64,000 nt of DNA from Luscinia megarhynchos (Eukaryota > Chordata > Aves > Passeriformes > Turdidae). The notes under the pieces are model-generated. The model did no database searches and had not been told where the DNA came from. It saw nothing but the letters and a program-made list of their open reading frames with translations. Positions 39,678 through 52,230 of this stretch are shown here, piece after piece. The stretch is taken from contig CM067570.1 of the NCBI GenBank assembly GCA_034336665.1, forward strand, positions 12,236,002 to 12,300,001, given 5' to 3'. A program made the translations under genes and the position numbers. Every line of letters begins with the position of its first letter. Position 1 is the first letter of the stretch.

Positions 39678-42600
39678 GACATGTCATCATTTAAGAGCAG
39701 TGAGGATCATTTGTTATTGCCGGGGGAAAATTGGGGGTTTTTTTTGGCAACTTCTTGTGGTGGGACTTTGAAAGTACTTTGGGGGTTGCAACATCGGGGG
39801 AAAAAGATTGTTCCCTGATAACTGGAGTGAAGGGATTTTGTAGAAGGATGTGCAGTAATTTACTCAGTTACTCTGAAAAAAGCCACCTGATATCTATATT
39901 TGATACCAGAAAGCTGATGCCTGCCATTTTTTAAAGAACTGGCCAAAGTATCTTTGATAATAATATATACATAATCTAATCTAACAGCATAATCTATTTT
40001 CTTATCCCTGTTTTTTGACTCCTTTGTTGCACCATCTGTTTTCACTGCAAGCTGTAACAAATTCCCTGCAATCTTTCTGCCATAGAACAGAGATAGCATA
40101 AGAGATAGAATAATAACAGTCTCAGACTAAACCAAAGGTTCTTCTCTCACAGAAACAATTTTTCCCAAGGCTATTATCGTGTTTGCAAACTCTGCTAACC
40201 ATGTTGAAATGAGATTGCAAATGACATTCTTTTTGCAGAAAGAGATCTCTGTAGCACATAGGGCATTTGCAACAATGCTACTAAAAATAAGAGCAAGGTC
40301 AGAAAGAGCATTCAATTATTCATGTGCTCACAAGCACAGGGCAGGCAGGCTCACAGAGCTGCATTAAACACATCTCCAGTACTGCCTGGCTCTGTGTCCA
40401 GTGCAGTGTGTGCTGGATGCACAGCACCCTTCTGCCAAGAAAGGGCTCAAGTTTTATTTAGTGAAAAGCAATGCAAGTCCAAGGGGGAATACCCTCTAAG
40501 AAAGCTGCCTCAGCTTCCAGAGAGTTCATGGCTTGCTCCTGCAGGCCCTGAGGCTGCCACCACCATGCCAGGTCCTTTCTCTCAGGGAGGAGTCTCTTAG
40601 GAGACTCGTGAAACATTTATTCTGCATCCATGCCATACTGTGCACTTTTCTCTCCCAAGCTATAAAAAATGCAGCATGCCTCTCTGCCTGCAGTTAAAGG
40701 GAATGGTTTTGCAGCCAGCTGGTTAACCTTTTCTTCACCACCCTTCACTTGAAGAAATCTCCCTGCAGCTTTACCTTAGCTCAGAAGGAGCCCAAGTGTT
40801 TAAGGCCACTTGCAGTGTGAAAGCACTTCTGTTGGGTGAACCTCCCTCAGAAATGACTGGGATAGCAGGGATTTCTGGGAGCAGGGAAGCAGTATCAGGG
40901 ACAGTAAAGTCTTCAGCTGAAGCCTGTGGCATACATGGCCTTTTGAAATGTGTTTGGGAGAATCTGAGGGAACGTGGAAATATCTTCTTTTGGGCCTCTG
41001 AAATGCTGTTCATCCTGGGTCCATTGCCATCAGTAAGAGGAGGCACCAAGTTTTGTCATTCTGCAGTTCCCCTCCTAAAAGGAGATTAATTTAAGGACCC
41101 AACAGGACCTATAGGGAGCTGCCAGGTGGGATGTGGGCAGGTGTCCTGGGACCCACCAGGTGAGCAGCAGGAACCTCTGCAAATAGAAAGCAGGTCCTGG
41201 TGGTTTAAGAAGTTGTAGTTCAACAACTGAGGGCTAGGTTGTTGTGCAGTAAGATGCAAGAGGAGTTTACAGACCATCTAGTGTTAGCAAGGTAATTTTT
41301 ATGGTTAAGAAAGCTTACATAAATTCTGCTTTGCCAATTACTCATCTATCTGGAAGTTGCTGTCCTAATGTTTTAGGTCTCATCTTTGAATGGAATAATA
41401 TATTAATTAGTGAGCCTCAGTGGAAAGGAAATTACCAGGTGCTGCAAACATGCAGAACATAGAAGCCATCCCTGTCAGGGATATGTGTGAAATAGAGCTG
41501 CCCTGGTCAAGGACAATCTTGTATTGCATGCTAATAAAGACCACTCATGTCTCTGTCACGGTTACTAACTCATAATGGCAGCAAAGAATAAGAAGCATTG
41601 TAAGATTAAAATGTAATATTCCCTGGATAACCATAACCAGTTACTTCCATTGGTGCCCTGCCTTTGAGCATTTCTGAAACTGCAGAAGAAAGACTGAGTG
41701 TCTGTAGACTAAGAGCCAAGTAGTGAGGAAGCATCCCCTGGCTGCCAGAATCAGCCAGGAAAAAGTGGTGTTGTCCTTCAGGTATGAGCCAGAAAGTCAA
41801 GAGATCCAACTTAACAGTGGGTTATGTTTAAAAGGTGAAAGTAAGACTGATACGATTTTTAGCACTCAGGCTTACTTATCTTTAGGAATTATGTGGCTTT
41901 TTGTCCAACCATTTTCCAACCAATATTTCATTAACTGTTTGGAACTATCAAGTGCTTATTTACATGTTAATAGAACTTAATTTACTGGCAATGATTATGG
42001 TATTTCTGCAGCTCTCTCATCCCATGAACACAAACTAAAGGCAAAAACCAAAAGGCTAAAGACCTTAGGACTGCTTGAGAAACAGCCTCCCCCTACCCTG
42101 CCCTATAATATATAACAACTTTAAAATAGCCACAGCAAAACTTCCTGAGAGCTGTGGTGGTGAAACAGCAGATTCAGCTCCTGTTTTGGAAGGCAATGTC
42201 TGCAAACTGGTTGAACTCATCAGGGTGCTAGGGCTGAATGAGAACTTAGGCTCCGTGGGTGGATTTGTTGAGGTGGAAGTGATCCAGCCATGTTTTGTGT
42301 TAAGGAATCTGCAATTCAAACTGGAAGGAAAATTCTCTTTCATCACCAACTTCAAAGTAATTTCCAGTAGTCTCTTTCACTGGCTTATTGATTCTGCCTT
42401 TTGTTCTCAGAGAGGAAAAGAAGTCCAAGAGACACAGCTTGCCTTAAGAAACAAAAGGCTGTACTGTGAGTCTCATTTAAGTTCCCTGTGATTATTCATT
42501 ACTCAGCAGCTCATTTCAAGGCACCTCTTCAGCTAATTTACGTGCCTTCATTTTAATATTGTCCACTATTGTCCTGTGAGGTCCTGATCTGCTAATGCTT

Positions 42601-45600
42601 CCCCCATGCAGCAGAACTCAAAGGAACCTTTCTGTTGGGAACCCCCACACCTTTCTGTATGTCTTAAACGTTTTGCAAGCAAACTCTGGTAATGTCTGCA
42701 AGTTCCATGTACTCCATGCCAATTCTTGCTACGTGACCTTTCATGCAGTCTGAAGGTGTGTGCAGAACATGAAAAAATTGTGCTCAGCAGTGTACAGGGC
42801 AGACCACAGATATTCTTCTCTCCTCATATTCTGCAGCATGTCTCAAGCTCTACCAGGTACCCAACAGCAGATTCACTATTATGCTGCCCCTCAAATGCAA
42901 CAGAGATGTAGCTAGGAGCAGGAAAGTCCCAAAACATTAAATTCAGGCTGCTAAACTTGGTAATATTTGGTGTAATTTTTGGGAAAGAAAAAAAGTACTT
43001 GGGAAATTTTAAATCTCAAATTAACTGATGGCAAGTTTAGCAGCAAACTGGCAAGCTTCTGAACTGGCAATCACAGGGCAGCATTCAGAGCACCAGGGTG
43101 AGTGCAGAGCCCTGGCAAGTGGCAGCAAGTGAGATGGGGAACAGCTCCAGAAATCACTTTGCCCACATTTATTGGAGTTTAGCACCACCTAATGTGTGAG
43201 TGCTTCACATTCAAGCACTCTGCAGCACGGGGATGAAACAGCCTGAGTGGAGCTAGAGAAAGCCTCTGGCATCAGAAAACATTAACATTTCATCCCTTGT
43301 CTACTCAGTTCCTTGTTGTTCCCCTGCTAGGGGAGAAGAATCTAGGAGCAGGCAGCTCTGCTGTGAGCAGACCTGGAAGAGCCAAGAGGCAGAACAGCAG
43401 GGAGAGCAGGAGACAAGGGACACCAATGGTGACAGTCTGCAGATGAGATAAACAGGGAAGGGCTGTTTTTCACTCAGATGACAGACACAGCTGGGAAGAG
43501 TTTGCAGCCTTCTCCTGGTTGTTTTCATGCTGGCTACTTGACATTTGCAGGCTTAAAATTGACAGATGGCCACTCCAGCTGTTTTGGGAACAGCAGATGT
43601 CAAGGGGACCTGTAAAAGTTTTCAGGACTGCTCTGAGTCTGGGATCAACTTGGAGGGTCTAGAAGTTCCAGGAACTGCCTTACAAACAGCTTTTCAGGGA
43701 TTGAGAGACAAAAAAATACTTACAATTCTAAATTAAAACTGCAAGCGTGATGGTTCACAGCACTCTGCAGGAGCATGGGGCTGTATTAGCACAAGTAATC
43801 CAGTTGAGCTCAAGTGATATTTCTATGCTTCTAACTTCTTTAGCCTCCAAAGAGCTATGATTGGGAAAATATTGTCTACAGTAATACTTGGGAAATCAAA
43901 ATGAATGCACTGATAAACTGTGTTCTCCTTCCTCCAATTTAAAAAAAATGTGGTTATAGTTAGGATATACAGACTATGGGGCTAAACGATAAGTTTAGCT
44001 AAATAATATAAAAGAAAGGGTTTGGGTTTCCTGACACATTTGGATCTAAATAAATGGAAGAAGAGAGGGGCTGAAGTGCTGCCAGGTTTGCCAAGGGTCC
44101 CTATGGAGTCCCTGTGGAGTTCTGCACCAGCCACTTCCTCTTACACACAGAACCTACCTGCAGCTGGAGCATCCCATCACACCATCTTACAGAGCACAAG
44201 CTCTTCCTACATCCATACTTTGAGCTGTTGGACATTCCTTAAAGCTCAGCACTTGGGCCACATATGGTGCAAACAAATGTTTTGTCCTGTGGCCTGGCTA
44301 GGAGCCACCCTTGGCTACAGAAGCCATTATTCTTAACATACTATATCTAAAAAGAGAAGAAGCCCAAAGCTTCCATCTGCTTCACCCCTGAGACAGAGAG
44401 AGGACACAAAATAGGCCAAGATGACAGCTGCTTTCCAAAAGATCCCACAAGGAATGATGTCAGGATCAGGAAATAAGTCCTTCAGGTGAAAATCCACCCG
44501 GGTGTCAGGAAAAATGGAGACCACATCCTGTCCAGCCTGCACTGATTTTCCAGAACAACCCACTCAGAAGGCAGGTCTAGCACTATCCAGGCATACTTTA
44601 GTTTTATCCTGGGAAGGCATCCCTCAGGACATCAGAATGCTGTTTTCAGTATCAAAAATCAGATTGTGAAAGCACACAGACCTGAGCATCCTCCCTGCCC
44701 AGAGTATTTTGTTTTCACTCACTGCCAGGGGCCTGGGCAGCTCAACACAGCCAAAGGCATATCTGGAGCACCTGGAAATAATGTCCTACCCAGAGCCTTT
44801 TCCAAGAGGGATTCCCCAGCTCCATTGAAAAAGTGATCTCCTTTGGCCTCCCCAGAGTGACACATCAGCCTTGTTATGAGTTACTAAGAAGTGGGCTCTG
44901 GGTTTAGTGGGGGTTGAACCAGAATAATGAACGGGGTTTCAAATAAATATTGAAAGTCTCTGCCATACAAGGGTCATTCTAAATCAGCTTAAGAAATAGA
45001 GCCTGAATAACCCCCTTGAGAGCACCATCCTCCCTCCAACCAAGTGCACTTGCTAGCAAGGTGACTCAGATATAAAATGTGTGCTTCAAAAGAATTGTAA
45101 ATTAAGGGCTTACAAGACTGTGACTTGTAGCATCTGCATTACTTGTTAGGACTTAGTGAATCAAACTTGAGAGATTTTTCTCCCCAGAATCATTAAGTTT
45201 GAAGTTATCAGAAACTTTAAAATTACATGACCTCTTAAAGTATATGCTGAAAAAAATAAAACATGTCTATTGTATTAGTGCTAATGCTGCAGAATATATG
45301 GTATTGTAACAAATGAAAGGGAAGTTTCATCTTTGTAAGTCCAAAGTCAAGTGATTTTTAGCAGGCAGAAATTAATTAATATCCCTAGAGATAATTATCT
45401 GTGTGCAGTTATGGTTCCCTGTATTTCTAACTCTTAAAAAGTTTGATCCAATCTAATAGCAGACAATTCAGAAGTCCCTCAGCCCTTTAGATCTTGACAG
45501 CTCATGATTTTCAGCTAGATTCTTATAAATATTTTGGTGTTTAAAGCAGCTAATCAATTATGATTCACAGCAAGATTGTAAGTGACTTTGTAAACCACTT

Positions 45601-48451
45601 TCAGGGACAGGGCTCTCCTGAGATGCAATGCTCTGGACATTTTAAGTAATTGATTTTAATCACCTTACCAAAGTACATGAGAAAAATATCTATGTCTATG
45701 TAGAGCTCATCCTAACCATAAATAATTTTGTTAAAGGACTAATAATACATAGAAGGCTTCAGAATTTCTCATTTATGTGACAGGAAAACCATAATGAAGT
45801 TTCATTCTAGCTGATTTTTCTCCCCCTTTGTAAAACAAAAAACAAACTACAAGTAATCTTCCTCATTGAAAAAAACCCTTTTTTAGCCTACATCCTTTAC
45901 AGAAGTTTGGTTGCCCATGAACAAACCACTGTAGTTTTGTTGGTCTTTTCAATAAACTCTTAAGCTTCTATTCTTAAAAGCGAGGACCATGGAGACCACT
46001 CACCATGTCAGTGTTACAGCCTGAACCAAATAATTTAATGGAGTTATTATCCAGGTCTAGAAAAGCAGTTAATAAAACTATCAGACTGAAAAACACTGGG
46101 AAAATTCAGGGAGCCCAGGATCAGATTTTAGAAATCATCAAAGCATCTCAGAGCACATTCTGCTCACCAGACTAAGACAGCAGAGGAGTCTTTCTGAAAT
46201 TTACTGAAGCTTCACCTTGTCAAAGCCTTTGGTGAAATATTAAACCACCTCTCATGAAATACATTACAACTAAGGTGTTGCAGGGCACATCAATAATTTG
46301 GGTCTCAGGTTTTGCATGCCAACTCTGCCTGCATTTCCCAGCTGGCAGGCTCCAAACCAGCTCTGGTTCAAAACCCTGTAAAAGGCATCATTCCCTGGCC
46401 ACACAGTCCACAGCTTTTTTAAACTTACTTGTGCAGGAGTGTGTGCACTCTCTGAAGATGCCATTGTGAGTCTCCTTTTTTAAATCTCAGCCATCACAGT
46501 CCCAACAGCACTGTCACAGTGATCAATACCTCTTGCTCCAACAGCATCCTCCAAAGCCCAGGAACTTCCAGCATGTTCTGCCAAGATCCTCTCCCAAAAA
46601 AGTTAAAAACAAAGCGGGAACTACTATAAGATAAGCATAATTTACATACTACAGAGCATGTAACACACACCTTTGTCCTCAAACACTGTCTCCTACCGAT
46701 ACACAGAACCATTTGCCTCCAGAAGTTCATTTACCCCCATTGAGCTCCTTCCTGTTCAGTCCTCCCTGTGTATGACACCTTCCAAGAGGAACACAAGGTG
46801 ATGTTAATGCACATGTAATGGTCTATTAAGCCCTCTTTAATTAGTATGGGATTACACAACTTGTGAAAAGAATTTCATTAAATGGTGCAAAAGAGACGAG
46901 GGTTGTGGAGAAACATATGACCTCACTAAATTGCTGTTTTGAGGACAAAAAAAGGGAGTGGGGTAGCATAAAAACTGGATAATATCTCCTTCACCCAGAG
47001 CATACTGTCAGTTCTCCTTTAGAACGAGACAGAGCTCTCCAAAGCCCAGAGTGAAGGGGAAGCTTGTGCCAGATTTAATACAGCTATACAGGAACAGGGC
47101 TATCACTATCTTCTCCTCCAATTTAAATGTACTCCAGACTGACTTTCCAAAAGTGAAATTCTGGCTCTGACACACTGAAACCCGAGTGTTCTCCTTAAAG
47201 ATAAAAACTCAAGTGATCTTTTATTGGTAAGGCTTTTGTAATTCTCATCTTGTATCAAAATACAGCCTGGAATGGAGATGTTTCAGAGAGACACTTTCCA
47301 TTTAGGCTGTGGCTGTAGATGCATTTGGAGATGGAATTATGGAGGTAAAAAACTGTGCTTGTTTCAGTCTCTGTACAAGAGAATGGGATGTAAAATGAGG
47401 TTAACAACATGTAAGACCAGCTAGTGTGATTGCTGTTCAACTCAACTGATCTTTGAAATAGAAGGTTCTTTTCTGCAGCAACCATCAAATCAGAAGGAAT
47501 TGAAACTTCAGAATAATCCTAAGGAAATTGCAGCAGTGTGTTGCAGAACACCATTGCCTTTAAGAATGGCTTGGTGGGTTTGCTTATTGCTGCAGTGGCT
47601 GAAATCTTGTTGGCTTTCTGCATTTCTGCAGACTGGTTTGTCCTGAGAGAGACCTGCCCATTGCTGTCCCTGTGGTTTGATCAGGTGGACAGCAAATGCT
47701 GATGGCTCTGGCAATTATTTCCTTGGCATTACAGCTAACATGACCTGGAATTGTTATGGTTAATCTATCTGGCATATTGAAAATGGTACCAGAATAAACC
47801 TATCCTAATCCTGCCTTCAGTCAAACTTTGTATCCCTGATTTTTGGGGCTGGTAGGTATAACTGCAGGGAGAAGCTGGCTTTGTTTTTATGTAAGCAAAA
47901 TGCTTCAAGTGTGTGTATTTTTCCCTCCATGCTTATTTTTTTCTCCTTTTGCTTGCCCTTCTATTTTAAAAGAAACCAGTTAATAGAGGTGTTTTTTTTT
48001 AATTATTAATTTTGTATTCAGGACTCATAATTCCAGTAAAATATAAACTTCCCCTGCTCAGAAAGATCATGAACTCAAATTCTACATAAACACAAGACAT
48101 TTTAAGTCATTGATATCCAAGATTTTTTTTTTCTTTTTAATGCACTTCTCACATAACACATGTTTTAATTCTGATTTAGTAACTCCATTGCTGCACCTCC
48201 AGTAATGAGGCAGAACCACACTATGCCAGATGCTGTGTAAAGAGAAAATAATTCCTGGTTTAAATAAGCGTGAAGTGCAGTTTAGGTAAAATATTTCATG
48301 TCCCCTTCCCTGATGGTCACCCTAAGATGCCTGGAGCAGCCCCAGCAGCCCCACTTCCCCTCTGCCAACTGCTGCAGCAAATGCTGTTGCTGCCTGAAAG
48401 GGCTCTTGTCTGCCAGGGCTGCTGCTCGCTCACTGCTCAGCAGTGACAACC
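39678..48451. other. Intergenic, no gene seen
   Basis: This is an 8.8-kb stretch without a recognisable exon, RNA gene or transposon. The longest open frame, plus 42,075-42,491 (138 codons), shows no known domain and no convincing splice or start context. The sequence from about 44,900 to 46,200 is AT-rich and almost free of long frames. Confidence 0.55.
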
Positions 48452-48568
48452 ACGGTGCCTTTTACAGCATAAACCAGAGGATTGTTCTGTGCTGAGTATT
48501 GACATATGATGATGGTGCATTTTAAAGCATAAACCAGAGGATTGTTCTGTGCTGAGTATTAGCATATG
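48452..48568 (+). repeat. 60-bp tandem duplication (two copies)
   Basis: The segment 48,452-48,508 recurs at 48,512-48,568 with an exact period of 60 bases. I count about 5 mismatches over 57 aligned positions. The core AGCATAAACCAGAGGATTGT and the following TCTGTGCTGAGTATT are identical in both copies. Sixty bases is 20 codons, so a minus-strand open frame (48,437-48,646) carries a repeated peptide, but nothing else suggests it is translated. Confidence 0.95.
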
Positions 48569-50984
48569 GCTTTTGACATCTGGTCCTCTAAGAGCAATAA
48601 ACTGCCAATCAGGAGGCACATTGGGTGCGAGCATATTTTTTATCACTACCCTTACTAATCACCAAGATTAGTCCCAGCTTGGCAATTGTGACTGACAAAC
48701 ACACTAAACCTATTCAAATATCCTCATCCATATTCATTTCCCTTAAAACAAATTAAATTCTCATGTAAAATAATCCTCAAATTCTCAAAAAAGCTGTTTG
48801 TGTTTTTACGTAGGTGGCATGAGTTCAAAGACATCTGGTTAAATATGCATAATTTCTTAAGAGCAAAAATTACAGCTTTTAATGGTGTTTGCCTTCCACT
48901 TCATGAAAATCTCTTTTAATGTCACTAGAGATCTGTGTAGTCTGGACAGAAGTTTCCTTTTCTAGCCCAGAGGGGTAGAAATGTCATCGTTTTCAGAGCA
49001 CAGCTGCTTTGTGAAGACAGTGGCACTGACAATTTGAATAACAAATACTGAAATTCCTGCAAGCATTTCTAAATCTCCTTTGTTTGAAAAAAAGCCCAAA
49101 CCCTCAAATCTAAAACAATAAGCTATAAAGGAAGAGGACAGGATATGGATTATCATCCATCCATCCTGAATCTTTAGACTTTTGGAGAAGGAAATAGGTT
49201 TTTCAGAAAGTGACCTTCAACAGCCAGTAAATACACACCAGAGGAGGTCGCTTTTCAGTGATTGTCTCTCAGAGGTGAGAGAGAAGGACATGAATTTTAA
49301 GCAGAGATTAATCTAATGAGCCATTGTATTAATAATAAGAGAAAATTTTCAAGCTAAACTGAATTATTTCAGGGAGTCAAAGGTAGATGAAATTGAGAAG
49401 ATGAAATAAAGCCAAAAGTGAAAAGTAGTTAAGATAGATTTGACTGAATTGCTATTTGTCATGGACTCCTTAGCCCCTCATCACTTGGAAAAAATAGAGA
49501 ACAGAGACTCTAAGAAAAACTTCATGAAGACAATTAGTGCAGGAAGAAAGAGTTTAAAGGAGCCAAGGGGAACAGGTGTATGGATGTAACTTGGGTTGGC
49601 TTGCATACAGCATGGGCACATTCTTCCTGTTGTACCATGGGACTCAAACCTATGATTCAAAAGGGCTGAATATAAAAATAGAGTAATCAAAACAGTGCAG
49701 AATTATTTTATACAGTTGGCTCCTTGTCCATCTTCTGGTAATATGTCACCTCTTTCTGGTGTGTGGTTTTGTTCATGCCTTTGTTTGGAACATTTTCTTC
49801 TGAATTAAGGATTTTCCTACTATCCGTAGGTAATAGGAATTTTTATTCTAAAATTGTTTTGTTTGCTTTACTGTGACAACTCACTCAGAAGACTGTACTT
49901 CATTAGAAACATGGATATCTGTATTTGATTTTACATGAAATAATTTTATAATACAAATTATTTATCTGGAAGAGTTCTTTCTTTGTATATTTATAAGATT
50001 ATAAATATTCCTGAGAAACAAATATTGGATTATAGATTTTCAGGGTCTGTGCTTTCTTGCTACAATAAACTGTGTAAAAGGAATGATAATGGAATCCTCT
50101 AGATCAAAAGGCAGCCCAGATGCCATTTTAACAATTTCAGAGTGTTGCCATGACCTTATAAAATGACTCGTTAGGAAATTGCAGCAGTGTGAGAACCACT
50201 TGTGATGTTCACTTTATGTTGCTTTGTCTCTGCATGCATAGGGAAGAATAACATGTCATTTTGCAAATAGCATATCAAAAGGAGAGTGTGATTCTGTGGA
50301 CTTATGTCTTCCAGCTGCTCTCTCAAGTGCATACTTTGATGTCTAATCAAGGGTCAGTTTATTCTCCACTCTTCGTTCTGGGTAAAAGCTCTACTAGAGT
50401 CTCTCTGATCTTTTCTTATTTTTGCAAAATGTATGGGAATTTCAGGTCTTTGAAACTTCCACTGTGTCAAACAAATTCAAACTGAAGGAAAGAATGGTAG
50501 AGATACTTGCAGTCCTGCAAACTTTGCTGCTACAGAAAATCAGGATAATGAGACAGATTATTCCCTGCCAGAACCTACTGGAAAATATAATGCAATTTAG
50601 AAAATGTACTAGAATACCATTAGACACATATTTTCTACAGTCTCTAACCTCCCTAATGTTGCCATTACTTATAGAGCAAGAAACACTAGAAAAAGTTTTT
50701 CAGAATTTAGCACAAGCCAGCCAAGACAGAGTGCAGGAGGCAGCTGTGTGCCCTACATCCCTGATGTTGTCAAGGGACCTGACAAGGGCTGATCACTGGA
50801 TAAAGAATGCTTAAAAACCGATACAGTTTCGTGTGCCTTCCCCAAATTCAAGTGAAGACAGCTAAATAGAATAACATTTTGCTTCTTGTGGGAGTCAGGA
50901 CAGGAACTTTTGGCAGATCCCATCACCTTCCACTCATTAATTTCTCTGCAGGAGCTTTGAATCGCTGGTGTTTGGGAAGGAAGC
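48569..50984. other. Intergenic, AT-rich, no gene seen
   Basis: No exon or transposon is recognised. An open frame at plus 50,422-50,814 (130 codons, rich in Leu/Gln/Ile) has no recognisable domain and no conserved motif. Sequence around 49,900-50,050 is strongly AT-rich. Confidence 0.55.
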
Positions 50985-51245
50985 CTTGGGGCAGGCTCGG
51001 AGCTGGGGGACTGTGAGCAGGCGGGCGGGGCTCGGGGCAGCTCGCAGGATGTCGCAGGGATGCCGGTGTCCCGGGATGTCCCCGGGATGTCCCCGGGATG
51101 TCCCCGGGATGCGCCGGCAGTGCGGCAGCAGCACCGCGCGGTGGCACACGGCGCACACGGATGCGGCTGCAGCCTCCGGCAGGGCGGCAAAGGAAACCCT
51201 GCTCCCCGCCCCTGCTGCACCTGCACAGCTCATCGGGCTACTGAG
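50985..51245. promoter_or_regulatory. Isolated small CpG-rich patch, candidate promoter
   Basis: About 260 bases hold roughly 25 CpG dinucleotides and are very GC-rich, abruptly bounded by AT-rich, CpG-poor DNA. The patch contains a GC box (GCGGGCGGGGC at 51,019-51,029) and a run of 11-bp repeats at 51,069-51,111. No TATA box stands upstream of it on either strand, and no recognisable exon flanks it. A small unannotated promoter, for example of a non-coding RNA, is possible. So is a GC-rich minisatellite protected from CpG decay. The 400 bases to its right (51,250-51,650) hold only two short A runs and AG-rich sequence before the LTR. Confidence 0.4.
51069..51111 (+). repeat. 11-bp GC-rich tandem repeat, four units
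   Basis: Four successive units of T(C)CCCGGGATG occur. The first is one base shorter and the other three (TCCCCGGGATG) are identical. Each contains a CCCGGG palindrome. The array is a short minisatellite inside the CpG-rich patch. Confidence 0.95.
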
Positions 51246-51650
51246 GGGATAAAACTAGCGAAAACCAGAAAAAAAAAAATTCAATCTAACTGGGAATGGA
51301 AAAATATCACTAAGCCTGTTGGAGAGGTGGGGAGCATTGGCTGCTATGTACTGCACATCACAAATGGCCAACAGGGATATTCTGGATTAAAAAAAAAAAG
51401 CTGAAATCAGAAGCAGTACTTTTCACCCCTCTTTTTATAAGGACAAATCTTGGGAGGCTAAATTGAGCCTTCCCTCCATTACACCTCCTATTTATGAGAG
51501 AATTTGCTACCCAAATGACTGCTTGGTTGTTAAGGCAGAGAGGCTTGGTTGACAACAAGCAGTCAATCAAGCATTACACTAATCCTGTCAGTCTATTAAT
51601 AGGTAGAGAGAAAAAAGACAGAGAGAAGAAGGGAGAAAAGAGCAGGTATT

Positions 51651-52185
51651 TGTCATGGTTTAACCCCTGTCAGCAATTAAGCACCACAGTGGGGTGGGGG
51701 ACAGAATTGGAAGAAGGAAAGTGAGGGAAACTCCAGGGTCAAAGTAAAGACAGCCTAATAGGCAAAGCAAAACCCATGCACACGAGGGCACCAAACCAAG
51801 GAATTTATACACCACTTCCCACGGGTAGGGAAGTGTTCAGCATCCCAAGGACAGCCAGGCTCCATCACATGTAGTGATGACTTGGGAATACAAATTCCAT
51901 CACTCTGGACATCTCCCTGTCCTTCTTCCCTCAGTTCTACCTGCTGAGAATGATGTCATATGGGATGGGATATCCCTGGGGTCATCTGGGATCAGCCATC
52001 CCAGCTGTGTCCCCTCCCAGCTTCTTGTGCACCCCCAGCCTCCTCACTAGTGGGGTGAGGTGAGGAGCAGAAAAGGCCTTGACTCTGTGCAAGTGCTGCT
52101 CAGCAAGAACAAAAACATCCCTGAAATATCAATACTGTTACCAGCACAGGGTATTTGCTATGAGGAAAATTAATGATGGCAAAAT
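51651..52185 (-). mobile_element. Avian ERV solo LTR, nearly full length, sense on minus strand
   Basis: The segment begins on the plus strand with TGTCATGGTTTAACCCCTGT, the reverse complement of the known 3' terminus of this avian LTR. In order it then has AATTAAGCACCACAGTGGGG, GTAAAGACAGCCTAATAGG, GGGAAGTGTTCAGCATCCC, TGATGTCATATGGGATGGGA, AGAAAAGGCCTTGACTCTGT, GTGCTGCTCAGCAAGAAC and ATGAGGAAAATTAA. The orientation with promoter and poly-A order in LTR sense is the minus strand. Length is about 535 bp; the last bases of the LTR 5' end at the right are degraded. No gag-pol-env sequence is attached, so it is a solo LTR left by recombination. It belongs to the same family as the remnant at 39.2 kb, in the opposite orientation. 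Confidence 0.92.
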
Positions 52186-52202
52186 AAATAGAAAGAGATG
52201 CA

Positions 52203-52230
52203 GAACATTCAACAAGGAACATTCAACAAT
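52203..52230 (+). repeat. 14-bp tandem duplication
   Basis: Two adjacent copies of GAACATTCAACAA(G/T) lie just to the right of the solo LTR. The repeat falls outside the recognisable LTR sequence. Confidence 0.9.

Noticed and set aside
42075..42491. 138-codon plus-strand open frame
   Set aside because: No motif or homology that I can recognise, and an overlapping minus-strand frame of similar quality exists at 42,065-42,355.
48437..48646. Minus-strand frame encoding two copies of a 20-residue repeat
   Set aside because: The peptide repeat is a by-product of the 60-bp DNA duplication, which happens to be a multiple of three. No start context, splice sites or family support it.
50422..50814. 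130-codon Leu/Gln-rich open frame
   Set aside because: No recognisable domain, no GC or codon bias distinct from the surroundings, and a length compatible with chance in 64 kb read in six frames.
51651..52185. Possible intact provirus attached to the LTR, pairing with the LTR at 39.2 kb
   Set aside because: The two LTRs are in opposite orientation and 12 kb apart, one is truncated and interrupted, and no retroviral gene sequence lies between them. They are independent remnants.
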